Source of the DNA: Nemertoderma westbladi
Lineage: Eukaryota; Xenacoelomorpha; Nemertodermatida; Nemertodermatidae
DNA length: 64,000 bases
Assembly (NCBI GenBank): GCA_032718475.1
Contig: JAUCBJ010001223.1
Span: 78,300 to 142,299, forward strand
Direction of reading: 5' to 3'
A program made the position numbers and the translations under genes. The notes under the pieces were generated by a model, which saw only the letters and a program-made list of their open reading frames with translations, searched no databases and was not told where the DNA came from. This document shows, one piece after another, positions 43,400 to 54,693 of this stretch (the stretch's first letter is position 1; each line of letters starts with the position of its first letter).

Positions 43400-43930
43400 G
43401 ATATTTTCCCCTTAGTGGAAAACTGTATAACTGCAGAGTAGTAGTTAGCGTCCTCGCAAACATAACCTATAGTGCAGTAGGTCACTGCAGCAACTCTATC
43501 GTATTAAAATGGAAGGTTGTAATTTCAGACATTTCGCCCCCTAGTGACAGACTGCCTGCCAAGTGCCAAGTATCAGCAAAAAAGCATTCATAAACAACAA
43601 AATTGTAGGTTTCCTCATTCAGACATTTCATCCCCTAATAGCGGCAGACTGGGGAACTGTAGATTGGTCATCGTCTCCCCAAGCCCAAATACACACCCTT
43701 ACGGTGTAGTATACTCTGCTTGGTATCAGCAAAAAAAACATTATAAACATATTGTGTAAAGGACCTAAGTATCAGCTAAAAATCATTATTAATAACAAAA
43801 TAGGATAAGATTTTCACTTTCAGACATTTCGCCTCCTAGTGGCAGACTGAAGAACCGCAAACTGGTCGGCGTCCTCCCAACACGCAGCTATGGTCTGGTA
43901 GAATTTATTCTGCAAAGTGTCAGCAGAGTG
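43400..43930 (+). repeat. Degenerate tandem repeat around CCCCTAGTGGCAGACTG
   Basis: About four diverged units of 110-200 bp carry TTCAGACATTTCGCCCCCTA, GTGGCAGACTG and AAGTATCAGCAAAAAA. No coding potential. Confidence 0.55.
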
Positions 43931-44630
43931 GTTACGATGATGCTGTTATAATTTCCTGCTTGCTGATCAGTAATTTCTCAGATAACAAAACAACTGCAGA
44001 ATAATGCAATTTTACCTCAAGACGCATTCATGCAAGTATCAAGTAAATGTGTAAAATAATCAGCCTCGAGATAGCCTTTACAATTCATGTTCACGGGCTC
44101 AGGATGGTCTGCATCATATAGATGAACGCACATGATAGAGTCAAGATCCAACTTGTAGGATGACGGACTGACGACCTGCTAGGCCTACCTCGCTAGCACC
44201 CATCCGGTACATTGCAAAATTGAATAATTGAATCATTTTGTGTTTATGATTATAAACAATATGTGAACTGAAAAAAGCTAATCTAAGATTCACTGCTGGT
44301 TCTTACCAATGTAAGTCAAGAACCAATCACAGTAGATCCTCTCCGCTCTCCTGCTGGGTCCTATTTATTGAGATTACTACTTAACCAACCCAGCCTGCTG
44401 CAGGCCACCTATGATTGGTCTGCAAGTAGCTAGCTGCCTTGCTAACCGATGTATCATTCGCTCAGATTGGTGCTCTTTAGCTGAATATATTAATTTAGAT
44501 TATGGCTTCCGACATTTATGGCTACCGACACACACACACGTCACACACACACACACAGACTTTTGAAAAACGGCCATAGTATAATTATATCAGTTCGCTG
44601 ATGGCTCGCCATACGTGTCTCGCCCCACAT

Positions 44631-46258
44631 GGCAAGCTAAAGTCATTGACCAATCCAGTGCCAAGGCTAGCACACAAGGACATGGCCTAACCTGTAGTAG
44701 TCTAGTAGAAGGAATAGCGCTCCTTCAATACATCTCAACAGACATCAATTCATTTGCCTGTGCCTACCATAACATAACATTTATCCTTGATTTCCAATCA
44801 CCTCTCACCACAATTATTATTAGTAATTAAAAGTTTCAATTAGGTTTGTCTTTCCGTTACTGTATCTGGTTATTCAGTTATTGCATTATTAATAAATAAA
44901 TGTTTTAAAATATATCTTACGAAATATGGTTAATAATTAAAACTTGTCGCTAACATTCTCGCTATGGGGGTGCTGATTACATTTCTAATGTCAGTTTTCA
45001 CGTTTACATAAATCTAGTCTGTCTGTCTGTCGGTCATTCTGTTAGTCAGTCTGTCAAAACATAACAAATGATTCAAATTAACTAACATTCTCGCTATGGG
45101 GGTTTTAAGGGGTGCTGATTTCATTTCTGATGTCAGTTTTCAGGTTTACATAAATCTAGTCTGTCTGTTTGTCGGTCTGTCGGTCTTTCTGTCAGTCAGT
45201 CAGTCTGTCAAAACTTAAAAAAGAATACAAACTAACTAACATTCTCGTTATGAGGGTTTTAATGGGTGCTGATTTCATTTCAGATGTCAGTTTTCACGTT
45301 TAATAAATCTAGTCTGTCTGGCTATCGGTCTTTCTGTCAGTCAGTCTGTCAAAACTTAAGAAAGTATACTAACTAACCAACATTCCCGCTATGGGGGTTT
45401 TAAGGGTTGCTGATTTCATCTCAGCCATTTTTCACCATTCCTTTTTTGGAGTTTTTAAATTTTTTTGGGATTGGTGAAAGTTCTAGAACATTAGTAGATA
45501 TGTTTTTTATGATAGCTACCGGTAGTGTTTTTTTGCTAGCTAGTATTTTTAGAAATTATAAAAAATGTGAAAGTCCATGATATTTAAGGTTAAACTGTTG
45601 AAGAATATATTAATGACCAAAATAATTTCCAAAAATTACTAGCTAGTAAAAAATACTAGCATTAAACTATAAAAAATCTACTAAGGTTCTAGAACATTCA
45701 CTAATATAAAAAAGCAATCAAAATCACAAAAAAAATAAAGGTTAAGAAACTCATTCGGGACCCTTTTGCTTAAGGAGTCAAAATTGTCGAAAAATTCCCG
45801 AAGTTTGCGAAATTCGCGAAGAATCCGTCAGTTTCTGTGCCCTAATGGGTTCGTGCCGAAACAATCAAATCTTACACACTTAACACACACGAATTAATTT
45901 AAAGTGGGTATTAGTATGCCTGAATAATTAAATAGAAATTAAGTTAATGAACGCTATTTCAACATGAAATCTACGGAATCAAGACACAACACACGCACAG
46001 TACTGAATTTAAAAATTTATATAGATTGCAACTTATATTTGGCTACCTTTTAATGGGTGACTAATTTAATTATTCACCCCAATATATTTGCAGCCTTTTT
46101 AATTTGTGCCTTTAATTGAATCAAACATTAAACTAAAATATATGTCACAATATTGATCTGTCTGTAGCTGGTCAATGAATCTCTCATAAATTTGTTAATT
46201 AGTCGCTGTTCATTCATTGAACATTAGAACACGTGCTGCTCGAAGACCCCACTACGTG
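44631..46258 (-). repeat. Right arm of the 5.9-kb inverted repeat
   Basis: Inverse of the left arm; it begins GGCAAGCTAAAGTCATTGAC beside a CTCGCCCCACA terminus (to 44632) and ends GCTGCTCGAAGACCCCAC. It lacks the two left-arm insertions, so it shows the older arrangement. The arms differ by numerous substitutions and small indels, so the palindrome is not recent. Confidence 0.85.
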
Positions 46259-46696
46259 TAGCCTACTACTTCGTTTTAAAAATTAATACTTAGTTAAAAT
46301 GTACTCCTTACCAGACTGAGAACAATTGTCAAACTACATTAAGATTTCAACTACAGTACTTCCTGACAATGATTTATCACAATTCACAAATACATTATAT
46401 TTAAATGAAGTTGCTTTGTACAGAAGTATCCCACTTCAAATAACAGTTGCAACAGCAAATTGAAACCAGTCGTTGGTTTGTGCCATAGTCCTCACAGTAA
46501 ACACTTGTATGTTTTGTAAACTAAACGTTTCTCGCTCTGTGGGGCGAGCCACTTAGTAAGCGTAGCCTTAGCTTATGGTTATAATTATTAGTCTATGGTG
46601 TCTGCCTTTCTGTCGGTGGGTCTGTCTGTTGTCTAATTTTCATAAGATTCCCATTAAGTTGCTATGTATGTATCCACCTGAGCTAAAACTTGGTAT

Positions 46697-46783
46697 GTGA
46701 GTCGTCATTTTGTTGTAAAAATGGCTGGTGTCGTCATTTTGTTGTAAAGACGGCTGTGAGCCGTCATTTTGTTGTAAAGACGG
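46697..46783 (+). repeat. 30-bp minisatellite, left remnant (3 units)
   Basis: Units GAGCCGTCATTTTGTTGTAA / AGACGGCTGT continue at 54694 beyond the BEL/Pao element. The retroelement therefore inserted into this array. Confidence 0.9.
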
Positions 46784-46788
46784 CTGTG

Positions 46789-47241
46789 TGTCCTGAGCAA
46801 CGCAGCCCTATTACTATAGTCAGCTGGTATTTCAGGCGTATAACGCAGCCATTACACAATAACATACACCGTAGGAAAAACATGACCGAGTTTGCTAACT
46901 TCCGATAACATTTACATTTAATTCCTTCGTTACATTAACATCGTATAATAAGCTGGTAAAAAACTTGTAAAGTTAGGCCACTGGTTCACAGCGTCCTGGG
47001 TACATTATGACAGACAATCCTATGTAGTCAGTATGTACATTATGACAAATAATCCTGTAGTCCTAAGTGCTGCATTAATAAGCAGTAAGCTAGCTACATG
47101 CTATTGATGTTAGTACTGTACCGGTACATTAAGACAAGTCTGAAGTCATTATGTTACTGTAGTATGGCATTTATCTGTATAACGTTTATGTCCGTTAATA
47201 TAGCTTATGTCCATTAATATATATAACTTATGTCCATAACA
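46789..47241 (-). repeat. BEL/Pao 3' LTR
   Basis: 453 bp; in element orientation it starts TGTTATGGACATAAG and ends CTCAGGACA. A purine tract GAGTGGGGAG lies directly before it in element orientation (47242-47251), which would prime plus-strand synthesis. Confidence 0.95.
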
Positions 47242-47279
47242 CTCCCCACTCGGCATCTGCCGCTTCCATAATTTCAAGT

Positions 47280-50200
47280 CTATATGCGACCAGTGTTGAA
47301 ATCATTAGATCCATTATTATATGCCGCCGCTGGGGAAACCTCGGGATCATGTGGGATGAGGAGAACCAACTCATGTATAGGACGATCATAGCATGGTTTC
47401 TTTATTTCACCCTTAGCAGTTGATTTGGGTACTGCAATAGTTGCAGAGCGAACCAGGTTATCATCACCTTTCTTCACGGCAGTCACTCTCCCGGTTGGCC
47501 AGTTATTTCTATGTTTCGTTTTGTCTCGGATCAGAACAATATCTCCAATCATAATTGAACGTTTTGGATTTTTCCACTTCATCCGTCTCTGTAACAGTTG
47601 AAGGTAGTCATTGCGCCACCTTATCCAGAATTGATCAACCAGATACTGTACTCGTCTCCAACGATATTTCCCATAGGCCAGCTGATCTTGATCGGAGAAA
47701 CAAGTTGTAGAGATGGAATCATCCTTCAAAGTCAATATCATATTGGGAGACAATGGTTGGGGGTCATCTGGACTGGAAGAAACTTCCCATAATGGGGTAG
47801 AGTTTACTACTGCAGCGCTTTCAACAATTACAGTATGTAGCTCATCGTATGTCAATAATCGTGGTTCAGAGAGTAAGATTGTGGCGTCAAGGACACGCCT
47901 TATGCAACCAATCTTGCGCTCCCAAACTCCACCAAAATGGCTGGAGTGTGGAGGGTTGAAATTCCAATCAATACCAATTGAGTTGAGATCTTTTATAACT
48001 GCATCGATATCAACTTCATTGTCATCTTGGTTGTGAGCACCAATGAAATTGGAGCCTTGATCACTACGGAGGAGGACACAAGCTCCCCTGATGGCTAGGA
48101 ACCTATGAAAAGCATTCTTAAATGCTGTTGTGTCTAAAGCTGGAAGGAGCTCAACATGAACTGCCCGTGATACTAGGCAAGTTAAGAGAAGCGCCCATAT
48201 CTTTCTGATACCTGTGTTACTTCGAGTAGTGCGCCCATTTGCAACCTTCCATGGCCCAAAAACATCAATGCCAGTATTGGTGAAGGGAGCAACACGAGAG
48301 ACTCGATCTAATGGGAGGTTGGCCATCTTCTGTACACAAAAGGACCCTCTAAGTTTCTTACAAATGATACAACTCTTTATTATTTCTCTTATAAGTTTAT
48401 TACCATCTTCAATATGAAAACCATTTTGACGAATCATCCCATGAGTAATATGTCGGCCCTGGTGAAAGACTCTGGTATGGTAGTATGTCACGATTACTCC
48501 AGCTATTGGATGATCTTTAGGTATGAGGTAAGGGTGTCTGGAGTCGAATGGGACATCAGAGTTCTTTAACCTACCTCCAACCAGTAATGTCTTAGATCCA
48601 TTAAGAAAAGGGGACAACTCCAGAATTTTACTGGATTCTGCTATAGTTGATCCAGTTGATAAATGTTTTATCAGTTCTGGGTAACTCTGATATTGTGCAT
48701 CATGCACTAGAGCATTGACAGCATCACTATCGCCGATGGTTTGAGAATTGTTATTACCTTCTGCTATTTTCTTAGTCATTAGTTTACATGCCATTAGTAC
48801 ATACTTGGCCACATTGATCACAGTCTTCCATTCGCTGAAACGTTTATAGACATTGTCAAAAATTCCTTGGCGTTTGTGTGTAATCAATACTTTACCAACC
48901 TCTATTAATGGTTTGCACTCTGGTAAATCATCAACGTCTAAAGCAGTATAAGGATATGGAATTTTTGTAGGATACCTTGCAGACTTCAACACTCTTGGGC
49001 CTGTCAACCATGTACTCTTCGGATCAGTTAATGACTTTGGATCAGTGGGTCGTGTAGCTCTATCGGCAGGGTTATCGCCAGTTGGGACATATTCCCATTG
49101 TGTAGGCAAGCTAGAGTTTCGTATTATATGTGATCGACGCTCGACATATTTGGAGAACCTCTTGCTATTGTTGTTTATATACCCTAAAACGACTCGGCTA
49201 TCGGTATAGTACCAACTATTGCATGGTTTTTTCTTTAATGCAGAAATAACTGAACATACAGCCATTACCAGTTCAACAGCTGCACAAAGTTCTAAACGAG
49301 GCATGGAAGTGGCTGACTGTGGAGCTACCTTGGCATTTCCTGAAACAAAAGAGATAGAGATTTGATCATCTTCGTTGAATGATCTCAGGTATATCACATA
49401 TCCAATAGCATCTTCAGATGCATCGGAATAGGCATGTATTTCTTGTCTCACTATTTGTCCAAAACCTATAGGTCGAAAACCCCTTGGAATGGATAGGAGT
49501 GGTAATGATTCAAGTGTTTCCTTCCACCTCTCCCATTCAGGTCTGTAAAATGCTGGAAGCTCACCATCCCAGCCACAAGCTTCTAGTTCATTGGAGGTAT
49601 CAGCTTTTTTTGGAATCACCTTCCGCTGAATAAGTCTTCCAGCCAATACAACTGGGCTTGCAATCCCTATTGGGTCAAATATAGAGTTGACTGTGGACAG
49701 AATCCCTCTCTTCGTGAAGGGTCGATCTGGTATATCTACTAAAATGACAAACCTATCTTTTAACACATTCCATGCAACTCCAAGGGTTTTCTGATTAGCC
49801 TCATTTTCAAATGATTTCAACTCAACATGTTCAGAAACAGGGAATGCTTTCAAAATTTCTGATTTTGTTGAGTCTTCAGACCCAAGACCATCATCCACAT
49901 AAAAATGATCATTGATATAGTCCTTTACTGGTGGAGGAGTCTCTTCCGGCATAAGGTCAACAGTCTTTCTGAGACCAATTGTGGCAATAGGGGGACTTGG
50001 ACTATTACCGAATATATGTACAGTGCTTCTATAAGCAACAATAGGTTGTGAAGGGTCATTGTGGTCAAACCAGAAGAATCTCATAAAATCTCTATGATGT
50101 GGAGTGACCTTGAAACAATGGAACATCGATTCCACATCAGCTGTGAAACCAATTTCACCCTCCCTGAACCGGATCAACACATCTCGTAATTGATTATTCT

Positions 50201-53200
50201 GGTCTGGCCCCTTTAGTAATTCTTTATTCAGGCTTGTGCCAAAATATGAAGCCGAGCTATCAAATACTACCCGAACTTTATCTTTTTTCGGTTGTGTAAC
50301 AGCAAATACAGGAATGTACCATACCTTTCCTGGTATACCATGTAACTGTTCATTAGGAACCTTTTCAAACTTTCCGCTGTTAATGCATTTGCCCATCGAT
50401 TTCAAACATTGATTAAGCTTATTAGGATCAGTCTTGATTTTATTAAGCGTATTACTTGTTCGTTTAAAGACGGGATCATGATTATTTGGGAGATTTGGAT
50501 TTTCTTGTCGAAATGGTAGTGGCAACTGAATACTGCCATCAGCAGTAACTTCTAAATTGGAAAATATTCTGTCATCAAATATATAGTCTTCTATAGATTT
50601 ACCATCACAATCATCATCTTTGAACATAGCAAACACATCATTACGAATGCTTTTGGTTTCCTTATCTTCTGGTAGTAAAATAGGATTCGACATTCCAAAG
50701 GTGAATGATGATGATTGATGTTGGTCAGAACAACAAAACTTTGCCAAGGTTTTGTTTACTATTTTATTTTTACTGATCTTGCCAATAGGACAGGTTTCAC
50801 CAACTAAAGCCCATCGAAGAGGCGTCTCATGAACTATAGGAGCCGTGCTGTTATGTGTCTTTGTTTGCATCAAAGGTCCACAGTTTCTACCTAATAACAT
50901 TAAAGTTTCAGCTTCTTCATCCAATGGCTGAAATTTGAAAGATAAATGTTTGATCTGAGGAAGAGATTCCACCAAAGAAGGAGAGGCTACTTCACCTTTC
51001 GTATCTGGAATCCAATCATTACTAAATAAGCATGGGAGATCATAGTCTGAGGACATTCCAACTCCATTTATTGTTAGCCCTTCTGCTACCATACCACTAA
51101 CCTTGCAATGATGACCACTGAGGGTAGATACTGTATAATCATAGATTGGGGAATGCAACTGAAGGAAGGAAAGCACCTTAGGGTCGATGTAAGAAGAGTC
51201 AGACTGCTCATCAACAATAGCATATACCCGCATTGTTTTCTCTGAAACCTTTGGTGCTTTAATGTCAACGAGGAATGTTTTACCACAGCTTCTGGCGCCC
51301 AAGCCACACAGTGCAGTGCATAATGCTGTCTGGTCCACATTTTCATCAGTCTTCACTCTATTAGATCCCTCACGTTGGTTCTCAGTTGCTGCTGGTGGAT
51401 TTCTGTGCATTGCCGTGGTATGATTTTTCTTTTTGCACTTGCTGCATGTCATTGACCCTTTACAGTTAATACTAAGGTGTTCTCCGAGACAACGATAGCA
51501 TAACCTGCTTTGCTGTGCTAAATGTTTCCTTTCTGGATACGATAGCCTCTCAAAGACTTTGCAATCAATTAGTGAATGACCTGTTTTGTTACAATGTATA
51601 CAAGAAATTGGTGATCTATTATTCTCAGACTTCAGCGAACGTTTGTTATCATGTATGTATATATCATGCTTATTTATGCGTTCCTTTTGACCTAAGAAAT
51701 GATCCTTCTTATATGGTAATGGAGAATTCACCTTTTGAAAGTGGGGACTGCAAATATGTCTCGCAATTGTTGATAAAAAATCGCAAAAGAAAGAAAAAGG
51801 TGGGTGGTAACCTTTATTTTCTTCAAAATACCCTCCCTTGTCTATCCATTTGTTATCAATCCAGTCTGGGAGCTTAGATCTTATTTCGCGAAGTCCAGAA
51901 CCCAGATTGAATTCACTCAACTCTGGGATACTATAAACATTGAGTTCTATTACTCTGCAGAGGTCAGCGAGGTCACGGACCCTGCTAGCTGGATCTCCAC
52001 GTTTTATTGGATGAAAGTTTGTTAATTTGGCCCTTAGCCCAGCTGCAATTTCAGGGCCAGAACCAAATCTTAGCGCCAGCTCTTTCCAAATTGTTTGGAG
52101 TGTTGTAGTAGGATCAGCACTGCTGGCATCGACCAAATTATTGATCAGTTCTAATGGCTTTCCAATAGTATTACTTTTCAAGAATGACATTTTGTCCAGA
52201 GGAGATAATTCTATACCAGTTAGCCTATTTTCAAGGATCATTGCCCATGTACGGAATCTATATGGTTCACCCTTGAATGGCTCTGATGATTTTTCTAATA
52301 ATTCCTTACGAATTAGATATTGAGAAGAGTGGTCAATATAATTGAAGGGAGTTACTGGACTATTAGAACTCATACTAGTATAATTTGGAACAGGGTGCGG
52401 ATATGGCGCTGCACTACAACCAGCTATTGAAACTGGAACCTGGGCCTTTGCTGGTATAAATGGTTCTGCTTGTGTGTATAACCCCCAAGTCACTGTTTTA
52501 TTATCTGCCGATACTCCGGTTGGATTTATATAACTTGTTCCAAAAGGCAATATTGGGGTTTTGTACATTGAAGTGCACACTGGGCTAGACAAAGGGGCTG
52601 AGGGGTGTCTCCCCACTGTAAGGGAAGTACTAGAAATGGCATTAAAGTTAACATTTGCATAAGTAGGAATGCTATTATTTATAAAGGATGGTATATAGTT
52701 TGCACATGAACTGACACTATTGTTATCATTATGGTTATGGTTTAAAGGCATTCCTGTAAGCTGATTTGAATCGCCATATATTGGTTTATTCAATTCTCGC
52801 TGCTGCTCAAGGTAGAGATTTATCCTATGGTTAACTTCAGGGTTAGGGTGTGATCCCTTTGCATTTACTTCATTGACACTGCAACTATCAAATTCAAATA
52901 AGTTAGCCACTCCTGTGATAGGGTTTGTCCCAATCTCAACATTAGATGGATGGGGCACTGTATCGAACATTGTCCCAATCTCTATATCTGAGGGATGGGG
53001 GACTGTATCTAACAAGGTGTTTGCTGGAGGTGTATTAAATTCACACACAGAGGATCGATTATCAATGCTAATTTGAGCAATTGACTGGGTGTCTATGCTT
53101 GATTCTGCTCCAAAACTTTTCCTTTGGTCAGAAAGACCCTTAATTATCTCCCTATAAATTTTAATTTGGGTTTGATAATTTGTGGTTGTTTGCAGCTTTT

Positions 53201-53453
53201 CCTGAGTTACAGCATGTTTGTTAAGATGAGCTATAAGCTTGCAATAAGTATTGTCTAATTCATGTTTTGCTGCTTTCAGTTTAGCAACGTGTGAATTTAC
53301 TTCCTCAATATTATTTAATTCAGTGGCAAGAATACCAAATAAATCCTCCAAACGAGACTTAGATTTTTCGTATTCTTCAATCGCTACATAATATGTGGGT
53401 GGTTTAACCCGTTTTGGGTAATTGGATGCAGTGGCGACCTGCTGTTCATCCAT
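47280..53453 (-). CDS. BEL/Pao Gag-Pol polyprotein (2057 aa)
   Basis: Gag occupies about residues 1-720. It has an N-terminal helical region, a DUF1759-like capsid, and zinc knuckles CIHCNKTGHSLIDC (about 616), CYRCLGEHLSINC and CSKCKKKNHTTAMH. The aspartic protease region has VDEQSDSSYIDP (about 748). RT has VVFDSSASY, FTADVESMFHCFKV and the catalytic FYVDDGLGS (about 1188). RNase H has AYSDASEDAIGY (about 1346) and YYTDSRVVLGYI. Integrase has the HHCC motif (YHTRVFHQGRH, CIICKKLRG), then Asp in GIDVFGPW, Asp in RSDQGSNF and Glu in HFGGVWERK, and a C-terminal DUF5641-like region (MIGDIVLIRDKTKHRNNWPT). Length and order are those of BEL/Pao elements; no envelope gene is present. The protease Asp-Glu-Gln in place of Asp-Ser/Thr-Gly should be compared with relatives. 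Confidence 0.95.
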   Translation of the reverse strand: MDEQQVATASNYPKRVKPPTYYVAIEEYEKSKSRLEDLFGILATELNNIEEVNSHVAKLKAAKHELDNTYCKLIAHLNKHAVTQEKLQTTTNYQTQIKIYREIIKGLSDQRKSFGAESSIDTQSIAQISIDNRSSVCEFNTPPANTLLDTVPHPSDIEIGTMFDTVPHPSNVEIGTNPITGVANLFEFDSCSVNEVNAKGSHPNPEVNHRINLYLEQQRELNKPIYGDSNQLTGMPLNHNHNDNNSVSSCANYIPSFINNSIPTYANVNFNAISSTSLTVGRHPSAPLSSPVCTSMYKTPILPFGTSYINPTGVSADNKTVTWGLYTQAEPFIPAKAQVPVSIAGCSAAPYPHPVPNYTSMSSNSPVTPFNYIDHSSQYLIRKELLEKSSEPFKGEPYRFRTWAMILENRLTGIELSPLDKMSFLKSNTIGKPLELINNLVDASSADPTTTLQTIWKELALRFGSGPEIAAGLRAKLTNFHPIKRGDPASRVRDLADLCRVIELNVYSIPELSEFNLGSGLREIRSKLPDWIDNKWIDKGGYFEENKGYHPPFSFFCDFLSTIARHICSPHFQKVNSPLPYKKDHFLGQKERINKHDIYIHDNKRSLKSENNRSPISCIHCNKTGHSLIDCKVFERLSYPERKHLAQQSRLCYRCLGEHLSINCKGSMTCSKCKKKNHTTAMHRNPPAATENQREGSNRVKTDENVDQTALCTALCGLGARSCGKTFLVDIKAPKVSEKTMRVYAIVDEQSDSSYIDPKVLSFLQLHSPIYDYTVSTLSGHHCKVSGMVAEGLTINGVGMSSDYDLPCLFSNDWIPDTKGEVASPSLVESLPQIKHLSFKFQPLDEEAETLMLLGRNCGPLMQTKTHNSTAPIVHETPLRWALVGETCPIGKISKNKIVNKTLAKFCCSDQHQSSSFTFGMSNPILLPEDKETKSIRNDVFAMFKDDDCDGKSIEDYIFDDRIFSNLEVTADGSIQLPLPFRQENPNLPNNHDPVFKRTSNTLNKIKTDPNKLNQCLKSMGKCINSGKFEKVPNEQLHGIPGKVWYIPVFAVTQPKKDKVRVVFDSSASYFGTSLNKELLKGPDQNNQLRDVLIRFREGEIGFTADVESMFHCFKVTPHHRDFMRFFWFDHNDPSQPIVAYRSTVHIFGNSPSPPIATIGLRKTVDLMPEETPPPVKDYINDHFYVDDGLGSEDSTKSEILKAFPVSEHVELKSFENEANQKTLGVAWNVLKDRFVILVDIPDRPFTKRGILSTVNSIFDPIGIASPVVLAGRLIQRKVIPKKADTSNELEACGWDGELPAFYRPEWERWKETLESLPLLSIPRGFRPIGFGQIVRQEIHAYSDASEDAIGYVIYLRSFNEDDQISISFVSGNAKVAPQSATSMPRLELCAAVELVMAVCSVISALKKKPCNSWYYTDSRVVLGYINNNSKRFSKYVERRSHIIRNSSLPTQWEYVPTGDNPADRATRPTDPKSLTDPKSTWLTGPRVLKSARYPTKIPYPYTALDVDDLPECKPLIEVGKVLITHKRQGIFDNVYKRFSEWKTVINVAKYVLMACKLMTKKIAEGNNNSQTIGDSDAVNALVHDAQYQSYPELIKHLSTGSTIAESSKILELSPFLNGSKTLLVGGRLKNSDVPFDSRHPYLIPKDHPIAGVIVTYYHTRVFHQGRHITHGMIRQNGFHIEDGNKLIREIIKSCIICKKLRGSFCVQKMANLPLDRVSRVAPFTNTGIDVFGPWKVANGRTTRSNTGIRKIWALLLTCLVSRAVHVELLPALDTTAFKNAFHRFLAIRGACVLLRSDQGSNFIGAHNQDDNEVDIDAVIKDLNSIGIDWNFNPPHSSHFGGVWERKIGCIRRVLDATILLSEPRLLTYDELHTVIVESAAVVNSTPLWEVSSSPDDPQPLSPNMILTLKDDSISTTCFSDQDQLAYGKYRWRRVQYLVDQFWIRWRNDYLQLLQRRMKWKNPKRSIMIGDIVLIRDKTKHRNNWPTGRVTAVKKGDDNLVRSATIAVPKSTAKGEIKKPCYDRPIHELVLLIPHDPEVSPAAAYNNGSNDFNTGRI

Positions 53454-54240
53454 TTCAGCATTTGAAACGGTTATTTATTGCAGGACAACTGTACCCTACT
53501 ATAAAGTTTTTTAATCACAAACTTTATCTGCAGCCAATTAAGATATGGGATATCAGTATATCTGTATATACCAGTATATATTTTATCTTTGCAGCTTTAT
53601 ATATACCATATTATATTATATATATCAGCATCCCAGTATATATACTCTTAGTACCGGTACTGGTATGAGGATTATCCAACCATCACCAGTATTCTGGTAT
53701 TAGCCGATATTGGTGGTTTGGTACCGGTATGCCGGTACCGATTCTGTGATTGCTGGTTCTGCAGTTCTGTACCGGTATGATACGGCATACGGCTGTACGG
53801 TATAGTAGTAGTACCGGGCACCGGGGATCTGGTATATAATAATTTACCAGGTTACCGGTATTCTTTCAACTGGTCAAGTCCAGCACTGGCTATTCTAACT
53901 GACAGCGTATTACTGTATTATCTAATTCCGTAATTATAGATGTAGTTTATCCTGTTATCGGCAGACACGTATTAGCAGCCTACATCAGTTTCTTCTTTCT
54001 AATCTAACAACTTCTGAACTTACTTGATTGGTTGCTAGTTAGTTAATCCTGATGTTTCACCTTTAAGGTTTTAGGGTAGGCCTACCGTCGTCTGTCTTTC
54101 TGTTTGATCTTTGAAGATACCGGTCAGCCGGTATACGTTTATACATTCACGGTTAGGTTATTCTGGTTGTAGCTTGTAGGTTGATCTACAACATTCCGAT
54201 CTGGCAGTCTGGGAACCAGCACCGAAGATAAGTTTTTTAC
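53454..54240 (-). other. BEL/Pao 5' untranslated leader
   Basis: 787 bp between the 5' LTR and Gag. It is unusually dense in TACCGGTA-type palindromes (53650-53860). A TGG-starting primer-binding site could be TGGTTCCCAGACTGCC (minus strand, about 20 nt inside the LTR end), but that distance is unusual, so this is tentative. Confidence 0.6.
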
Positions 54241-54693
54241 TGTCCTGAGCAACGCAGCCCTATTACTATAGTCAGCTGGTATTTCAGGCGTATAACGCAG
54301 CCATTACACAATAACATACACCGTAGGAAAAACATGACCGAGTTTGCTAACTTCCGATAACATTTACATTTAATTCCTTCGTTACATTAACATCGTATAA
54401 TAAGCTGGTAAAAAACTTGTAAAGTTAGGCCACTGGTTCACAGCGTCCTGGGTACATTATGACAGACAATCCTATGTAGTCAGTATGTACATTATGACAA
54501 ATAATCCTGTAGTCCTAAGTGCTGCATTAATAAGCAGTAAGCTAGCTACATGCTATTGATGTTAGTACTGTACCGGTACATTAAGACAAGTCTGAAGTCA
54601 TTATGTTACTGTAGTATGGCATTTATCTGTATAACGTTTATGTCCGTTAATATAGCTTATGTCCATTAATATATATAACTTATGTCCATAACA
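54241..54693 (-). repeat. BEL/Pao 5' LTR
   Basis: 453 bp; I saw no difference from the 3' LTR. Adjacent host sequence CTGTG (54694-54698) repeats that at 46784-46788. Confidence 0.95.

Larger units (their letters stand above)
46789..54693 (-). mobile_element. Intact BEL/Pao LTR retrotransposon
   Basis: The 7.9-kb element is transcribed on the minus strand. It has 453-bp LTRs at both ends, a 5-bp CTGTG duplication (46784-46788 and 54694-54698) and one uninterrupted Gag-Pol frame. The LTRs look identical on reading, so the insertion is very recent and the element may be active. It landed in a 30-bp minisatellite. Confidence 0.95.

Noticed and set aside
43350-43800. Possible gene suggested by a 71-codon frame at 43544
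   Set aside because: The region is a degenerate tandem repeat and the frame is not kept between units.
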